47,934 nucleotides of DNA from an uncultured Algibacter sp. (GTDB lineage Bacteria; Bacteroidota; Bacteroidia; Flavobacteriales; Flavobacteriaceae). Shown one piece after another: positions 35,842-45,976 of this stretch. Both the position numbers and the translations under genes were made by a program. Position 1 is the stretch's first letter. Every line of letters begins with the position of its first letter. The stretch covers positions 1-47,934 of the forward strand of contig NZ_CANKXK010000014.1 in assembly GCF_947487605.1 (NCBI RefSeq), in the 5' to 3' direction. A model generated the notes under the pieces. That model was not told where the DNA came from. It saw only the letters and a list, made by a program, of their open reading frames with translations, and did not search any database.

Positions 35842-36285
35842 ATGAAAGATAAAACAATAGAGTACGTATTAAGAACAACATGGCTTGCTGTACAAAAAAT
35901 GTATAACGAAGAAGCTGCCAAATTTGAAAGTACCATGGCGACTGGATTTACACTACTTAGTATTGATCCAGAAAAAGGAACACCATCAACAGCTTTGGGA
36001 CCTAAAATGGGAATGGAAGCAACTAGTCTTTCTAGAATATTAAAAACAATGGAAAAACGTGGTGTTATTGAAAGAAAACCAAACCCTTCAGATGGTCGAG
36101 GGGTTCTTATTCATTTAACTGAATTCGGACGTGAAAAACGTGCACTCTCAAGAGATAAAGTACTAAGTTTTAATGAAGCAATACGTAATAATATTTCAGA
36201 AGAAAAAATAAACAACTTTTATGAAGTTGCAGAGTTAATCAATGATATGATTGCAAACAAAAAAATATACAACCAAAAGAAATAA
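35842..36285 (+). CDS. MarR-family transcriptional regulator
   Basis: A 147-aa winged-helix DNA-binding dimer. The recognition region TALGPKMGMEATSLSRILKTMEKRGVIERK and wing PNPSDGRGVLIHLTEFGREKR are typical. It is the first gene of a set with fadN, fadA and fadE, 10 bp before fadN, and most likely represses that set until an acyl-CoA or fatty acid binds. The 28-bp palindrome just upstream is its likely target, giving autoregulation. Flavobacterial orthologues hold the same place in the fad cluster, as far as I recall. Confidence 0.92.
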   Translation: MKDKTIEYVLRTTWLAVQKMYNEEAAKFESTMATGFTLLSIDPEKGTPSTALGPKMGMEATSLSRILKTMEKRGVIERKPNPSDGRGVLIHLTEFGREKRALSRDKVLSFNEAIRNNISEEKINNFYEVAELINDMIANKKIYNQKK

Positions 36286-36295
36286 AAGCTTAAAA

Positions 36296-38704
36296 ATGAG
36301 TAAGCGAAGAATAAAAAAAATAGCCATTATTGGCTCTGGAATAATGGGGAGTGGCATTGCATGTCATTTTGCTAATATTGGTGTAGATGTACTTTTGTTA
36401 GACATTGTTCCTAGAGCACTTAATGCTAAAGAAAAAGCTAAAGGATTAACTTTAGAAGATAAAGTGGTTAGAAATCGATTAGTAAATGATGCACTAGCTG
36501 CATCTTTAAAATCAAAACCATCCCCTATTTATCATCAAAAATTTGCTAATAGGATAACCACTGGAAACCTTGAAGATGATATTTCAAAAGTTGCTGATGT
36601 TGATTGGATTATGGAAGTGGTTGTTGAAAGACTTGATATTAAGCAACAGGTTTTTGAAAAATTAGAAAAACACAGAACACCAGGAACGCTAATTACAAGT
36701 AACACCTCTGGTATTCCTATAAAGTTTATGAGCGAAGGCAGAAGTGAAGATTTTCAAAAGCATTTCTGCGGGACTCACTTTTTTAATCCAGCACGTTACT
36801 TAAAACTCTTCGAAATTATTCCAGGTCCAAAAACAGACGATTCGGTCTTAGAGTTTTTAAATGGTTATGGGGAACAATTCCTTGGAAAAACATCTGTTGT
36901 TGCTAAAGACACACCTGCATTTATTGGAAACCGAATTGGTATTTTTAGTATTCAAAGTTTATTTCATACAGTTAAGGCATTAGATTTAACAATTGAAGAA
37001 GTTGATAAATTATCGGGGCCCGTTATTGGTCGTCCAAAATCAGCAACTTTCAGAACGGTTGATGTTGTAGGCTTAGACACCCTTGTACATGTTGCAAATG
37101 GTATTAGAGAAAATTGTCCGAATGATGAACGTTTAGAGCTTTTTGAGTTGCCCGATTTCATCAATACCATGATGGAAAATAAATGGCTAGGAAGTAAATC
37201 AGGACAAGGGTTTTATAAAAAACAAGTTTCAGCTGATGGAAAAAAAGAGATTCTATCTCTAGATTTAAACACTTTAGAATACCGTTCTGCTAAACGCGCT
37301 AAATTCGCCACTTTAGAATTAACAAAATCTATTGATAAGGTTGCAGACCGTTTTAAAGTTTTAGTAAAAGGAAAAGATAAAGCAGGTGAATTCTACCGCA
37401 AAAGTTTTGCTGCTTTATTTGCTTATGTTTCAAACAGAATTCCAGAAATCACAGATGATTTATATAAAATTGATGACGCTATGAAAGCTGGTTTTGGATG
37501 GGAACATGGTCCTTTCCAAATATGGGATGCTATTGGCGTTGAAGCAGGAATAGAAATTATGAAAGCTGAAGGCTTAGAACCTAACGCATGGGTAACCGAT
37601 ATGTTAGCTTCAGGAAATTCTTCTTTCTATACCATAAAAGATGGCGCATCATACGCCTATGAGATTCCAAAGAAAACTCAAGAAAAAATTCCAGGACAAG
37701 ATAGTTTCATCATTTTAAATAACATTCGAAAATCTAATGAAGTATTTAAAAACCCTGGAGTAGTCATAGAAGATTTAGGAGACGGTATCTTAAATTGTGA
37801 ATTCCAATCTAAAATGAACACCATTGGTGGCGATGTACTAGCAGGACTTAACAAAGCTATTGATTTAGCTGAAAAAGATTTTGAGGGATTAATTATTGGA
37901 AACCAAGGCGCCAATTTCTCAGTTGGCGCCAATATTGGAATGATTTTTATGATGGCAGTAGAGCAAGAGTATGAAGAACTAAATGCTGCGATAAAATATT
38001 TTCAAGACACGATGATGCGCATGCGCTATTCATCTATACCTACAATATCTGCGCCTCATGGTATGTCTTTGGGTGGGGCTTGTGAATTATCTATGCATGC
38101 AGATAAAGTGGTTGCTGCTGCTGAAACTTATATGGGGCTTGTAGAATTTGGCGTTGGGGTTATTCCTGGTGGTGCGGGCTCAAAAGAAATGGCATTACGA
38201 GCATCGGACACGTTTAAAAAAGGTGATGTGCAATTAAACACTTTACAAGAATACTTCCTAACTATAGGTATGGCTAAAGTATCAACATCTGCTTATGAAG
38301 CCTTTGATTTAGGTGTGCTTCAAAAAGGGAAAGATATTGTAGTTGTTAATAAAGACCGCCAAATTGCAGTTGCTAAGCAACATGCTAAACTTATGGCAGA
38401 TATGGGCTACACACAACCAGTACGAAGAACTGATGTAAAAGTTCTTGGAAAACAGGCTTTAGGAATGTTTTTAGTAGGAACTGACGCTATGGAAAACAGC
38501 AACTACATAAGTGAACATGATAAAAAAATAGCCAACAAACTGGCTTATGTAATGGCTGGCGGAGATTTATCTGAACCAACATTGGTTAGCGAACAATACT
38601 TATTGGATTTAGAGCGTGAAGCTTTCCTTTCGTTATGTACTGAACGTAAAACTTTAGAAAGAATTCAGCATATGTTAACCAAAGGTAAACCGTTAAGAAA
38701 CTAA
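36296..38704 (+). CDS. fadN: 3-hydroxyacyl-CoA dehydrogenase/enoyl-CoA hydratase
   Basis: A bifunctional beta-oxidation enzyme (802 aa) that hydrates enoyl-CoA and oxidises 3-hydroxyacyl-CoA with NAD+. The domain order is dehydrogenase first (Rossmann motif IAIIGSGIMGSGIACHFA, about 8-25; HFFNPARYLKLFEII; GRPKSATFRTVDVVGLD) and crotonase last (about 480-690, SVGANIGMIFM, GMSLGGACELSMHAD, GVGVIPGGAGSKEMALRAS), as in Bacillus FadN and opposite to E. coli FadB. Length is similar to FadN (about 790 aa). The frame opens fifteen codons earlier, inside the regulator gene; ATG 36296 (MSKRRIKKIAIIG) is the sensible start. Confidence 0.95.
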   Translation: MSKRRIKKIAIIGSGIMGSGIACHFANIGVDVLLLDIVPRALNAKEKAKGLTLEDKVVRNRLVNDALAASLKSKPSPIYHQKFANRITTGNLEDDISKVADVDWIMEVVVERLDIKQQVFEKLEKHRTPGTLITSNTSGIPIKFMSEGRSEDFQKHFCGTHFFNPARYLKLFEIIPGPKTDDSVLEFLNGYGEQFLGKTSVVAKDTPAFIGNRIGIFSIQSLFHTVKALDLTIEEVDKLSGPVIGRPKSATFRTVDVVGLDTLVHVANGIRENCPNDERLELFELPDFINTMMENKWLGSKSGQGFYKKQVSADGKKEILSLDLNTLEYRSAKRAKFATLELTKSIDKVADRFKVLVKGKDKAGEFYRKSFAALFAYVSNRIPEITDDLYKIDDAMKAGFGWEHGPFQIWDAIGVEAGIEIMKAEGLEPNAWVTDMLASGNSSFYTIKDGASYAYEIPKKTQEKIPGQDSFIILNNIRKSNEVFKNPGVVIEDLGDGILNCEFQSKMNTIGGDVLAGLNKAIDLAEKDFEGLIIGNQGANFSVGANIGMIFMMAVEQEYEELNAAIKYFQDTMMRMRYSSIPTISAPHGMSLGGACELSMHADKVVAAAETYMGLVEFGVGVIPGGAGSKEMALRASDTFKKGDVQLNTLQEYFLTIGMAKVSTSAYEAFDLGVLQKGKDIVVVNKDRQIAVAKQHAKLMADMGYTQPVRRTDVKVLGKQALGMFLVGTDAMENSNYISEHDKKIANKLAYVMAGGDLSEPTLVSEQYLLDLEREAFLSLCTERKTLERIQHMLTKGKPLRN

Positions 38705-38708
38705 AACA

Positions 38709-39899
38709 ATGAAACAAGCATATATAGTAAAAGCATACAGGACAGCTGTTGGTAAAGCACCAAAAGGCGTATTCCGTTTCAAAAGAGCAGACGAATTAGG
38801 CGCTGAAACTATTCAGCACATGATGAAAGCATTACCAAACCTTGATGTTTCAAGAATTGATGATGTTATTGTTGGTAATGCTATGCCAGAAGGTTCACAA
38901 GGTCTTAATATGGCTAGGTTTATTTCTTTAATTGGACTTAATAGCGTTGATGTTCCTGGTGTAACAGTAAATCGATTTTGCTCTTCAGGAATAGAAACCA
39001 TCGGGATTGCTACGGCTAAAATCCAAGCAGGAATGGCAGATTGCATTATTGCTGGAGGCTCAGAAAGTATGAGTTCTGTACCTATGACAGGCTTTAAACC
39101 TGAATTAAACTACGATACGGTGAGTGCTGGTCATGAAGATTATTATTGGGGTATGGGAAATACTGCTGAAGCGGTTGCAAAACAGTTTAAAGTCTCTCGA
39201 GAAGATCAAGATGAATTTGCCTATAATTCTCACATGAAAGCTTTGAAAGCGCAAGCTGAAAATCGTTTTCAAGACCAAATTGTGCCTATTGATGTGGAGC
39301 AAACTTATATTGATGCTAACGGAAAAAAAGCAACAAAAAAATATACAGTTACTAAAGATGAAGGCCCTCGTGCAGGGACTAGTCTTGAAGCTTTAGCTAA
39401 ACTAAGAGCAGTATTTGCAGCTGGCGGAAGTGTTACCGCTGGAAATTCATCGCAAATGAGCGATGGTGCAGCATTCGTTATGGTTATGAGTGAGGATATG
39501 GTTAAAGAGTTAAATCTAGAACCTATTGCACGATTAGTCAATTATGCAGCTGCTGGTGTAGAGCCAAGAATTATGGGAATTGGTCCGGTTAAAGCTATTC
39601 CAAAAGCATTAAAACAAGCAGGTTTAAAGCAAGAAGATTTATCACTTATTGAATTGAATGAAGCTTTTGCTTCTCAATCTTTAGCTGTAATTCGCGAGTT
39701 AAACTTAAATCCAGATATAGTAAACGTTAATGGAGGCGCTATTGCACTTGGCCACCCTCTTGGATGTACAGGAGCTAAATTATCAGTACAATTATTTGAT
39801 GAAATGCGTAAACGCAATATGCAAGGAAAATATGGTGCTGTAACCATGTGTGTAGGTACAGGTCAAGGTGCATGTGGCATTTTCGAATTTTTAAATTAA
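38709..39899 (+). CDS. fadA: Acetyl-CoA acyltransferase (thiolase)
   Basis: Cleaves 3-ketoacyl-CoA with CoA to acetyl-CoA and a shortened acyl-CoA. 396 aa, the normal length. Catalytic Cys91 in [11 protein letters not shown], the active-site [21 protein letters not shown] (His) and [13 protein letters not shown] (second Cys) are all present. It starts 4 bp after the fadN stop; the pair forms the usual hydratase-dehydrogenase/thiolase team. Confidence 0.96.
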   Translation: MKQAYIVKAYRTAVGKAPKGVFRFKRADELGAETIQHMMKALPNLDVSRIDDVIVGNAMPEGSQGLNMARFISLIGLNSVDVPGVTVNRFCSSGIETIGIATAKIQAGMADCIIAGGSESMSSVPMTGFKPELNYDTVSAGHEDYYWGMGNTAEAVAKQFKVSREDQDEFAYNSHMKALKAQAENRFQDQIVPIDVEQTYIDANGKKATKKYTVTKDEGPRAGTSLEALAKLRAVFAAGGSVTAGNSSQMSDGAAFVMVMSEDMVKELNLEPIARLVNYAAAGVEPRIMGIGPVKAIPKALKQAGLKQEDLSLIELNEAFASQSLAVIRELNLNPDIVNVNGGAIALGHPLGCTGAKLSVQLFDEMRKRNMQGKYGAVTMCVGTGQGACGIFEFLN

Positions 39900-39927
39900 T
39901 ACCAACCCAAATTAAACTATAAAACAA

Positions 39928-41739
39928 ATGGAAGCAACAGAAAAAGACATATTAAGAGGTGGGCAATTTCTTGTAAAAGAAAGTAAATGTGAAGACATAT
40001 TCACTCCTGAAGACTTCAATGAAGATCAGCTAATGATGAAAGAAGCTGTAACCGAATTTGTGGATAGAGAAATTTGGTCAAAAAAAGCACAATTTGAAAA
40101 GAAAGATTATGCTTTAACAGAATCTTGTATGCGTCAAGCTGGAGAACTTGGTTTTTTAAGCGTTTCTGTTCCTGAAGAATATGGCGGTATGGGTATGGGT
40201 TTTGTAGATACAGCATTAGTCTGCGATTATATTTCTGGAGCAACAGGTTCTTTCAGTACGGCTTTTGGTGCACATACTGGTATTGGAACCATGCCAATTA
40301 CATTGTATGGAAATGAAGAACAAAAACAAAAATACGTTCCTAAATTAGCATCTGGAGAATGGTTTGGCTCATATTGTTTAACAGAACCAAGTGCTGGTAG
40401 TGATGCAAACTCTGGAAAAACAAAAGCAGTTTTATCTGCCGATGGAAAAACATATAGTATTACGGGGCAAAAAATGTGGATTTCAAATGCGGGTTTCTGT
40501 AGCGTAATGATTGTTTTTGCACGTATTGAAGATGATAAAAACATTACTGGATTTATTGTTGAATACGATCCTGAAAACCCCAACGGAATAACCATGGGAG
40601 AAGAAGAGCATAAACTAGGTATTCGTGCATCTTCAACCAGACAAGTATTTTTTAACGAAACTGTAGTTCCTGTTGAAAATATGTTATCCACGAGAGGTAA
40701 TGGATTTAAAATAGCTATGAATGCACTTAACGTAGGTAGAATAAAATTAGCTGCTGCTTGTTTGGATGCACAACGTCGCGTTATTTCAGAGTCTGTTAAA
40801 TATGCCAATGAGCGTATTCAATTTAAAACGCCTATTTCTAGCTTTGGAGCTATTCGTCAAAAAATAGCAGAAATGGCTACTAACTGTTGGGTTGGAGAAG
40901 CCGCAACATACCGAGCAGCAAAAAATATTGAAGACCGAATTACTATTCGTCAAAATAATGGAAAAGACACCCATCAAGAAGCAGAATTAAAAGGAGTTGA
41001 AGAATATGCTATTGAATGTTCTATCCTTAAGGTAGCCGTTTCAGAATTTATTCAAAAATGTTCTGATGAAGGCATTCAGATTTATGGAGGCATGGGCTTC
41101 TCTGAAGAAACACCAATAGAATCTGCTTGGAGAGATGCTAGAATTGCTAGAATTTATGAAGGTACTAATGAAATTAACAGAATGCTCTCCATTGGCATGT
41201 TAATTAAAAAAGCTATGAAAGGTCATGTAGATTTATTAGGACCTGCTCAAGCGGTAGCTAAAGAGCTTACAGGAATTCCTTCTTTTGATGTTCCAGATTT
41301 CTCTGAGTTATTTTCAGAAGAAAAAAGTATTATTAAAAATCTTAAAAAACTATTTTTAATGGTTGCGGGTGCAGCTTTACAGAAATATGGTGAGAAAATT
41401 GAAGAGCAACAACAACTTATGTTAGCCGCTTCAGATATTCTAATCCAAATTTATTTGGCTGAATCTGCAATTCTTCGAGCCGAAAAAATGGCTAATAAAC
41501 AAGGTGAGGATAATGTAAAAGAACAAATAGCTATGGCAAAATTAAACTTATTCCATGCTATTGATGTTATTGAAACCGCTGGAAAACATTCTATTATATC
41601 GTTTTCAACAGGAGACGAACAACGTATGATGCTCATGGGATTAAAACGCTACATCAAATATGTTAATATGCCAAACATTATAGAATTAAGACATATTATC
41701 GCTGAAAAAGTAATCAAAGAAAATAAATATTGTTTTTGA
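39928..41739 (+). CDS. fadE: Acyl-CoA dehydrogenase
   Basis: Flavoenzyme making the first double bond in the beta-oxidation spiral. At 603 aa it is longer than the ordinary 380-aa enzymes but fits the Bacillus FadE (YusJ) type, with an added C-terminal helical domain from about 440. Visible: FVDREIWSKKAQFE, YCLTEPSAGSDANSGKTKA (flavin/substrate site), MWISNAGFC, and GGMGFSEETPIESAWRDARIARIYEGTNEINR, where the Glu of YEGTNEI is the catalytic base. It is last in the operon, 28 bp after fadA, and followed by a strong terminator. Confidence 0.95.
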   Translation: MEATEKDILRGGQFLVKESKCEDIFTPEDFNEDQLMMKEAVTEFVDREIWSKKAQFEKKDYALTESCMRQAGELGFLSVSVPEEYGGMGMGFVDTALVCDYISGATGSFSTAFGAHTGIGTMPITLYGNEEQKQKYVPKLASGEWFGSYCLTEPSAGSDANSGKTKAVLSADGKTYSITGQKMWISNAGFCSVMIVFARIEDDKNITGFIVEYDPENPNGITMGEEEHKLGIRASSTRQVFFNETVVPVENMLSTRGNGFKIAMNALNVGRIKLAAACLDAQRRVISESVKYANERIQFKTPISSFGAIRQKIAEMATNCWVGEAATYRAAKNIEDRITIRQNNGKDTHQEAELKGVEEYAIECSILKVAVSEFIQKCSDEGIQIYGGMGFSEETPIESAWRDARIARIYEGTNEINRMLSIGMLIKKAMKGHVDLLGPAQAVAKELTGIPSFDVPDFSELFSEEKSIIKNLKKLFLMVAGAALQKYGEKIEEQQQLMLAASDILIQIYLAESAILRAEKMANKQGEDNVKEQIAMAKLNLFHAIDVIETAGKHSIISFSTGDEQRMMLMGLKRYIKYVNMPNIIELRHIIAEKVIKENKYCF

Positions 41740-41774
41740 GTAAAGCTCAAAATTTATTGCGACTAATTCAAATG

Positions 41775-41807
41775 AAAAATGCTCTGAAATATCAGAGCAT
41801 TTTTATT
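41775..41807. terminator. Terminator between fadE and the S8 peptidase
   Basis: A perfect 13-bp stem (AAAAATGCTCTGA / TCAGAGCATTTTT) with loop AATA; T-rich ends on both strands let it serve both convergent genes. Confidence 0.9.
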
Positions 41808-41826
41808 TATAAATACTAAAATAACT

Positions 41827-43299
41827 TTAATCACTTACAGCATTATATGCATTTACTCTGCCTGAACCATAAAAATCATCCTTTCCAGGTTTGCCTAAGT
41901 CATCTGAAGAAGCTTTAAGTGCCGCTTCAACTTGTGCGGGTTTCATATCACCTCCATTTTTACCAATAATTATAGCTGCAACGCCTGCTGCGTGGGGTGA
42001 AGCCATACTTGTCCCAACAGACCAATACCAATTACCATTACTACCAGTACTAAAAACATAGTCAAATATAAAACAAACGTTTTCTAAAGGTCCAACAGTG
42101 CATACATCAAAACCACCTGGCTCAAAAGCATATAAAAAGTCTCCTCCAGGCGCTGCAAAATCAATTACAGATTGTCCATAATTTGAATAAGATGCCAGTT
42201 CATCAAGGTTATTAGAAGGATTAGCTCCCCATCCTCTAGGTGCGGTAGCAGATATTGAAAGTGCGTGACGTGCACCAGATGGCATATGTATTAAATCTGC
42301 ACTATGGTCATAATCTGTTGCTGCATTACCCGCAGAAGTTATAACTGTTGTACCATTTTGATAGGCAAAGGTTATAGCGCGGTTGTAAACGTTAATATAC
42401 TCCGCAATATCCTCGGCAGTTGCATAACCAAGTAAGTTACCTTCAGAGTCATAAACCCCACCTCTTCTCGAAAGCGTAGTACCAATACTCATATTTATCA
42501 CATCTACATCATTCATGGCCGCATGATAAATTCCACCCAGTATAGCACCCAAAGAACCAGACCCAGCATCACTTAATACTTTAACTAAAACCAATTCCGC
42601 TTCTGGTGCAACACCAATGGTTCCATAGGCATTATCAGCTGCACCTATAGTCCCTGCCGTATGCGTACCGTGACTAAACGAATCATCTATTAAATATTGT
42701 AAGCCTTCTCCAGTAAAATCTTTACTTAATTCAAAATTAATATTAGGCTCTAAATCTGGATGGGTAAGATCAAAGCCTGAATCGAGAACTGCCACTCTTA
42801 CACCAGCACCTCTATATCCAGCTTCCCAGGCTTCTGGTGCATCGACAGCATCATGCCCCCATTGCAAATCAAAAAAGAAATCGTCGTCGCCACTAGCTGG
42901 TGGGTTTCCAAAATTAGCATCAATAGCTTCTTTTCTCTCATTTGGATCCAACCAATTGATTGTTAAATTCGGGACAACAGATTGTACCCCTTTAATTTTA
43001 GAGGACTTGGCAATAAAATCAGCATCGCTAGATTTTACAACTGCAATACCAATTTCAGATAAGCTACTAGTTATTTTACCATTTGCCGCGGCTAAATCGG
43101 TTTTTAAATTTTTAGGCAATTTGTTTGTTTGTGAAATTACAAGAAAAGAACCATTAGAATTTCCTTTGGGTTTACTACTTTTTCCTAGAATGTCGGAATT
43201 CGAATTTATTGATGAATCATCAATTTCTAAAACTTCATTTTCACAAGAAAAACACAACAATACTAATAAGGCAAGCGCAATACTTTTTAAAAATTTCAT
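41827..43299 (-). CDS. S8 (subtilisin-like) serine peptidase lipoprotein
   Basis: A 490-aa exported peptidase. Lipoprotein signal with lipobox LCFSC (Cys19), a linker and a propeptide-like domain (about 50-115, SFLVISQTNKLPKNL...), then the subtilisin domain with the full triad: D173 (VAVLDSGFDLTHPDL), H210 (SHGTHTAGTIGA), S430 (VGTSMASPHAAG), and the oxyanion Asn324 (SAGNAA). There is no type-IX secretion tail domain, so it is probably anchored by lipid in the outer membrane. It is convergent with fadE. The 274-bp stretch upstream (43300-43573) is AT-rich and shows no gene. Confidence 0.94.
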   Translation of the reverse strand: MKFLKSIALALLVLLCFSCENEVLEIDDSSINSNSDILGKSSKPKGNSNGSFLVISQTNKLPKNLKTDLAAANGKITSSLSEIGIAVVKSSDADFIAKSSKIKGVQSVVPNLTINWLDPNERKEAIDANFGNPPASGDDDFFFDLQWGHDAVDAPEAWEAGYRGAGVRVAVLDSGFDLTHPDLEPNINFELSKDFTGEGLQYLIDDSFSHGTHTAGTIGAADNAYGTIGVAPEAELVLVKVLSDAGSGSLGAILGGIYHAAMNDVDVINMSIGTTLSRRGGVYDSEGNLLGYATAEDIAEYINVYNRAITFAYQNGTTVITSAGNAATDYDHSADLIHMPSGARHALSISATAPRGWGANPSNNLDELASYSNYGQSVIDFAAPGGDFLYAFEPGGFDVCTVGPLENVCFIFDYVFSTGSNGNWYWSVGTSMASPHAAGVAAIIIGKNGGDMKPAQVEAALKASSDDLGKPGKDDFYGSGRVNAYNAVSD

Positions 43300-43548
43300 A
43301 AATTAAATTTTTTGAGTTAGTCAATAATTAAATAACACAATAAATTAGGTTAAATGATAAACTTTGGGGAAAATGCACAGTAATTTAACAATAAAGAATG
43401 CAATCAATGTTATGCAATTAATTAAATATTCAACAATTAGACCATGTGTAATAAATAATAGATTAATAGTAAAAAATTAGCCAAGAAATCATATAATAAA
43501 ACTCTTAATTTTGCACAAAGATTAACATACCTTTAAGAAGCTTTTATT

Positions 43549-43556
43549 TATTTTTG
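43549..43556 (+). promoter_or_regulatory. Possible -7 promoter box of the M1 peptidase gene
   Basis: TATTTTTG fits TAnnTTTG, 17 bp before the ATG at 43574; no -33 box at the right distance. Confidence 0.3.
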
Positions 43557-43573
43557 AAAAAAAGCAATAAACT

Positions 43574-45220
43574 ATGTCAAAACGTTTTTTAATATTTCTG
43601 TTTTTTTTGATTGCTCTTTGTTTTTCAATTCAGGGACAAAGTCTGCTTTCTAAAAAAACATCTTTTAACAAGCAAGATACCCTAAGAGGCAGTATAACTC
43701 CCGAACGTGCATGGTGGGATTTAAGCTATTATCATTTAGATATAAAGGTAGATCCTGATAATAAGTTTATTTCAGGTAAAAATACAGTTCAATACAAAGT
43801 TTTAAAACATGATTCAATCATGCAAATTGATTTACAACCGCCTATGAAACTACTAAAAGTGGTTCAAAATGGTGAGGAATTAAAAATTAAACATGATGGA
43901 AACGCACATTTTATATCCTTAACAGCCCCTCAACAAATTAATGACATAAAAAACTTAACCGTTTACTATGAAGGTTATCCTAAAGAAGCTGTAAGAGCAC
44001 CTTGGGATGGTGGGATTTCTTGGGAAAAAGACAAAAATGGAAATCATTTTATAGCATCATCATGTCAAGGATTGGGTGCTAGTGTCTGGTGGCCCTGTAA
44101 AGACCATATGTATGACGAAGTAGATAGCATGCAAATAAGTGTAAATGTACCTTCTAAACTAACTAATGTTTCGAATGGGCGGTTACGACTTGTAGAACGT
44201 ATTGGCGACACAAAAACCTATCATTGGGTAGTGAAGAACCCTATTAACAACTACGGTGTAAATATCAATATAGGAGATTACGTTAATTTTTCTGAAGTGT
44301 ATGATGGTGTAGCAGGAAACCTTGATATGGAGTATTATGTACTTAGAGATAACCTTGATAAAGCTAAAGAACAATTTAAGCAAGCTCCTATGATGATGGA
44401 AGCTTTTGAACATTGGTTTGGTCAATATCCATTTTATGCTGATAGTTTTAAATTAGTTGAAGTCCCCTATTTAGGTATGGAACATCAAAGCTCTGTTACC
44501 TACGGAAATGGGTATCAAAATGGGTATTTAGGAAATGATTTATCGGGAACTGGTTGGGGTTTAAAATTCGATTTTATTCTTATTCACGAATCTGGTCATG
44601 AATGGTTTGCTAACAATATTACTAATAAAGATGTTGCAGATATGTGGGTTCATGAAAGTTTCACTGCGTATTCTGAAAGTCTGTACTTAGATTATCATTT
44701 TGGGAAAGAAGCTTCTGCTGAATATGTTATTGGTACTCGAAAACGTATTCAAAACGATAGACCTTTAATTGGACATTATAATGTTAATGAAGCAGGCTCT
44801 GGCGATATGTATTATAAAGGAGCCAACATGCTTCATACCCTAAGACAACTTATTGAAGATGATGAAAAATGGCGCAAAATATTGCGTAAGATGAATGTTG
44901 AATTTTATCATCAAACAGTAACTACACAACAAATAGAACACTTTTTAAGTAGAGAAACTGGTTATGATTTAACCGAGTTTTTTAATCAGTACTTGAGAAC
45001 CATTAAAATACCAACACTAGAATTTTCTATAGAAAAAAAACAACTAAAGTATCGTTGGACTAACATTGTAGAAAAATTTGATATGCCAATTCAGGTTTCA
45101 ATAAATAGCAAACAACAATGGCTATTCCCGAAAGCAGAATGGAAAACATTAAACATTGAGTCAAAAATTAATTCTTTTGAAATTGAACGAGATTTCTATG
45201 TGAATTCAAAAAAATTATGA
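43574..45220 (+). CDS. M1-family zinc aminopeptidase
   Basis: A 548-aa exported metallopeptidase that removes N-terminal residues from peptides. Signal peptide (about 1-21, ends SIQG-Q). The zinc motif HESGHEWF (H338, H342) is followed after exactly 18 residues by the third ligand E361 (WVHES), as required for HExxH-x18-E. The exopeptidase motif GxMEN appears as GMEHQ. The N-terminal beta domain (about 45-240) contains AWWDLSYYHLDIKVDPDNKFISGKN. Its TGA overlaps the ATG of the YdeI-like gene. Confidence 0.94.
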   Translation: MSKRFLIFLFFLIALCFSIQGQSLLSKKTSFNKQDTLRGSITPERAWWDLSYYHLDIKVDPDNKFISGKNTVQYKVLKHDSIMQIDLQPPMKLLKVVQNGEELKIKHDGNAHFISLTAPQQINDIKNLTVYYEGYPKEAVRAPWDGGISWEKDKNGNHFIASSCQGLGASVWWPCKDHMYDEVDSMQISVNVPSKLTNVSNGRLRLVERIGDTKTYHWVVKNPINNYGVNINIGDYVNFSEVYDGVAGNLDMEYYVLRDNLDKAKEQFKQAPMMMEAFEHWFGQYPFYADSFKLVEVPYLGMEHQSSVTYGNGYQNGYLGNDLSGTGWGLKFDFILIHESGHEWFANNITNKDVADMWVHESFTAYSESLYLDYHFGKEASAEYVIGTRKRIQNDRPLIGHYNVNEAGSGDMYYKGANMLHTLRQLIEDDEKWRKILRKMNVEFYHQTVTTQQIEHFLSRETGYDLTEFFNQYLRTIKIPTLEFSIEKKQLKYRWTNIVEKFDMPIQVSINSKQQWLFPKAEWKTLNIESKINSFEIERDFYVNSKKL

Positions 45221-45798
45221 GTTTAAATCAATTACCAGAATTATATTTTGAGCGTGATACCGATTGGTATGATTGGTTATTAAATAATCATAATACAACC
45301 AAAGGTGTTTACCTTATTTTTTATAAGCTAGAAATGAATATCCCTACCATGCGCTGGGAAGAAGCTGTAAAAGTTGCTATATGTTTTGGTTGGATCGATT
45401 CAACAGTAAAGAGCTTAGGAAATGGTAAAAGAAAGCAATACTTCTGCCCTAGAAATCCAAAAAGTACTTGGAGCGCTTTAAATAAAAAATACGTTGAAGA
45501 ACTCACCCCTAAAGGATTAATTCATATATCTGGTTTTAATATAATTAATATTGCTAAAAAAACTGGTACATGGATTGCGATGGATGATATTGAGAATGGT
45601 GTTATCCCAAATGATTTACAGAAAGCTTTTGATAAAAATCAAAGTGCTTTTAAAAACTACCAAAATTTTTCTAAAGGCTATAGAAAAGGGTATTTATCTT
45701 GGCTACATAGTGCAAAAAGAGAAGAAACAAGAAATAAAAGAATTTCTGAAATAATTAAACTCTGCAAAGCTAATATTAAATCGAGAGATAGTTGGTAA
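45217..45798 (+). CDS. YdeI/OmpD-associated family protein
   Basis: A 193-aa cytoplasmic protein of the YdeI family. RDTDWYDWLLNNHNTTKGVYLIFYK, EEAVKVAICFGWIDSTVKSL and the C-terminal FSKGYRKGYLSWLHSAKREETRNKRI are typical. In Salmonella YdeI is tied to resistance to cationic peptides; in flavobacteria the role is unknown. It starts within the stop of the M1 peptidase gene (ATGA), so its translation is coupled to it. The following 178 bp hold no gene. Confidence 0.88.
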   Translation: MSLNQLPELYFERDTDWYDWLLNNHNTTKGVYLIFYKLEMNIPTMRWEEAVKVAICFGWIDSTVKSLGNGKRKQYFCPRNPKSTWSALNKKYVEELTPKGLIHISGFNIINIAKKTGTWIAMDDIENGVIPNDLQKAFDKNQSAFKNYQNFSKGYRKGYLSWLHSAKREETRNKRISEIIKLCKANIKSRDSW

Positions 45799-45976
45799 AT
45801 CAATATACTCCAAATAAGACGCTAATAAGTATTCTTTAAATTAATCTAATAGACAATTTATGCTTCATAAATTGCCTAAATTATACTACCACCTGCAACA
45901 TTAATGTTAACAATACTCTATTAAGTTTTCATTATATTTAAGGCAATCATTAGTTTAATTAAAATCAATCAAAAAA

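Noticed and set aside
36251-36295. Longer start for fadN inside the regulator gene
   Set aside because: The extension is a lysine-rich out-of-frame reading of the regulator's 3' end; the Rossmann domain starts properly from 36296.
40227-40808. 193-codon open frame antisense to fadE
   Set aside because: It lies wholly opposite a clear acyl-CoA dehydrogenase, and its product shows no family features; mirror frames of conserved genes often stay open.
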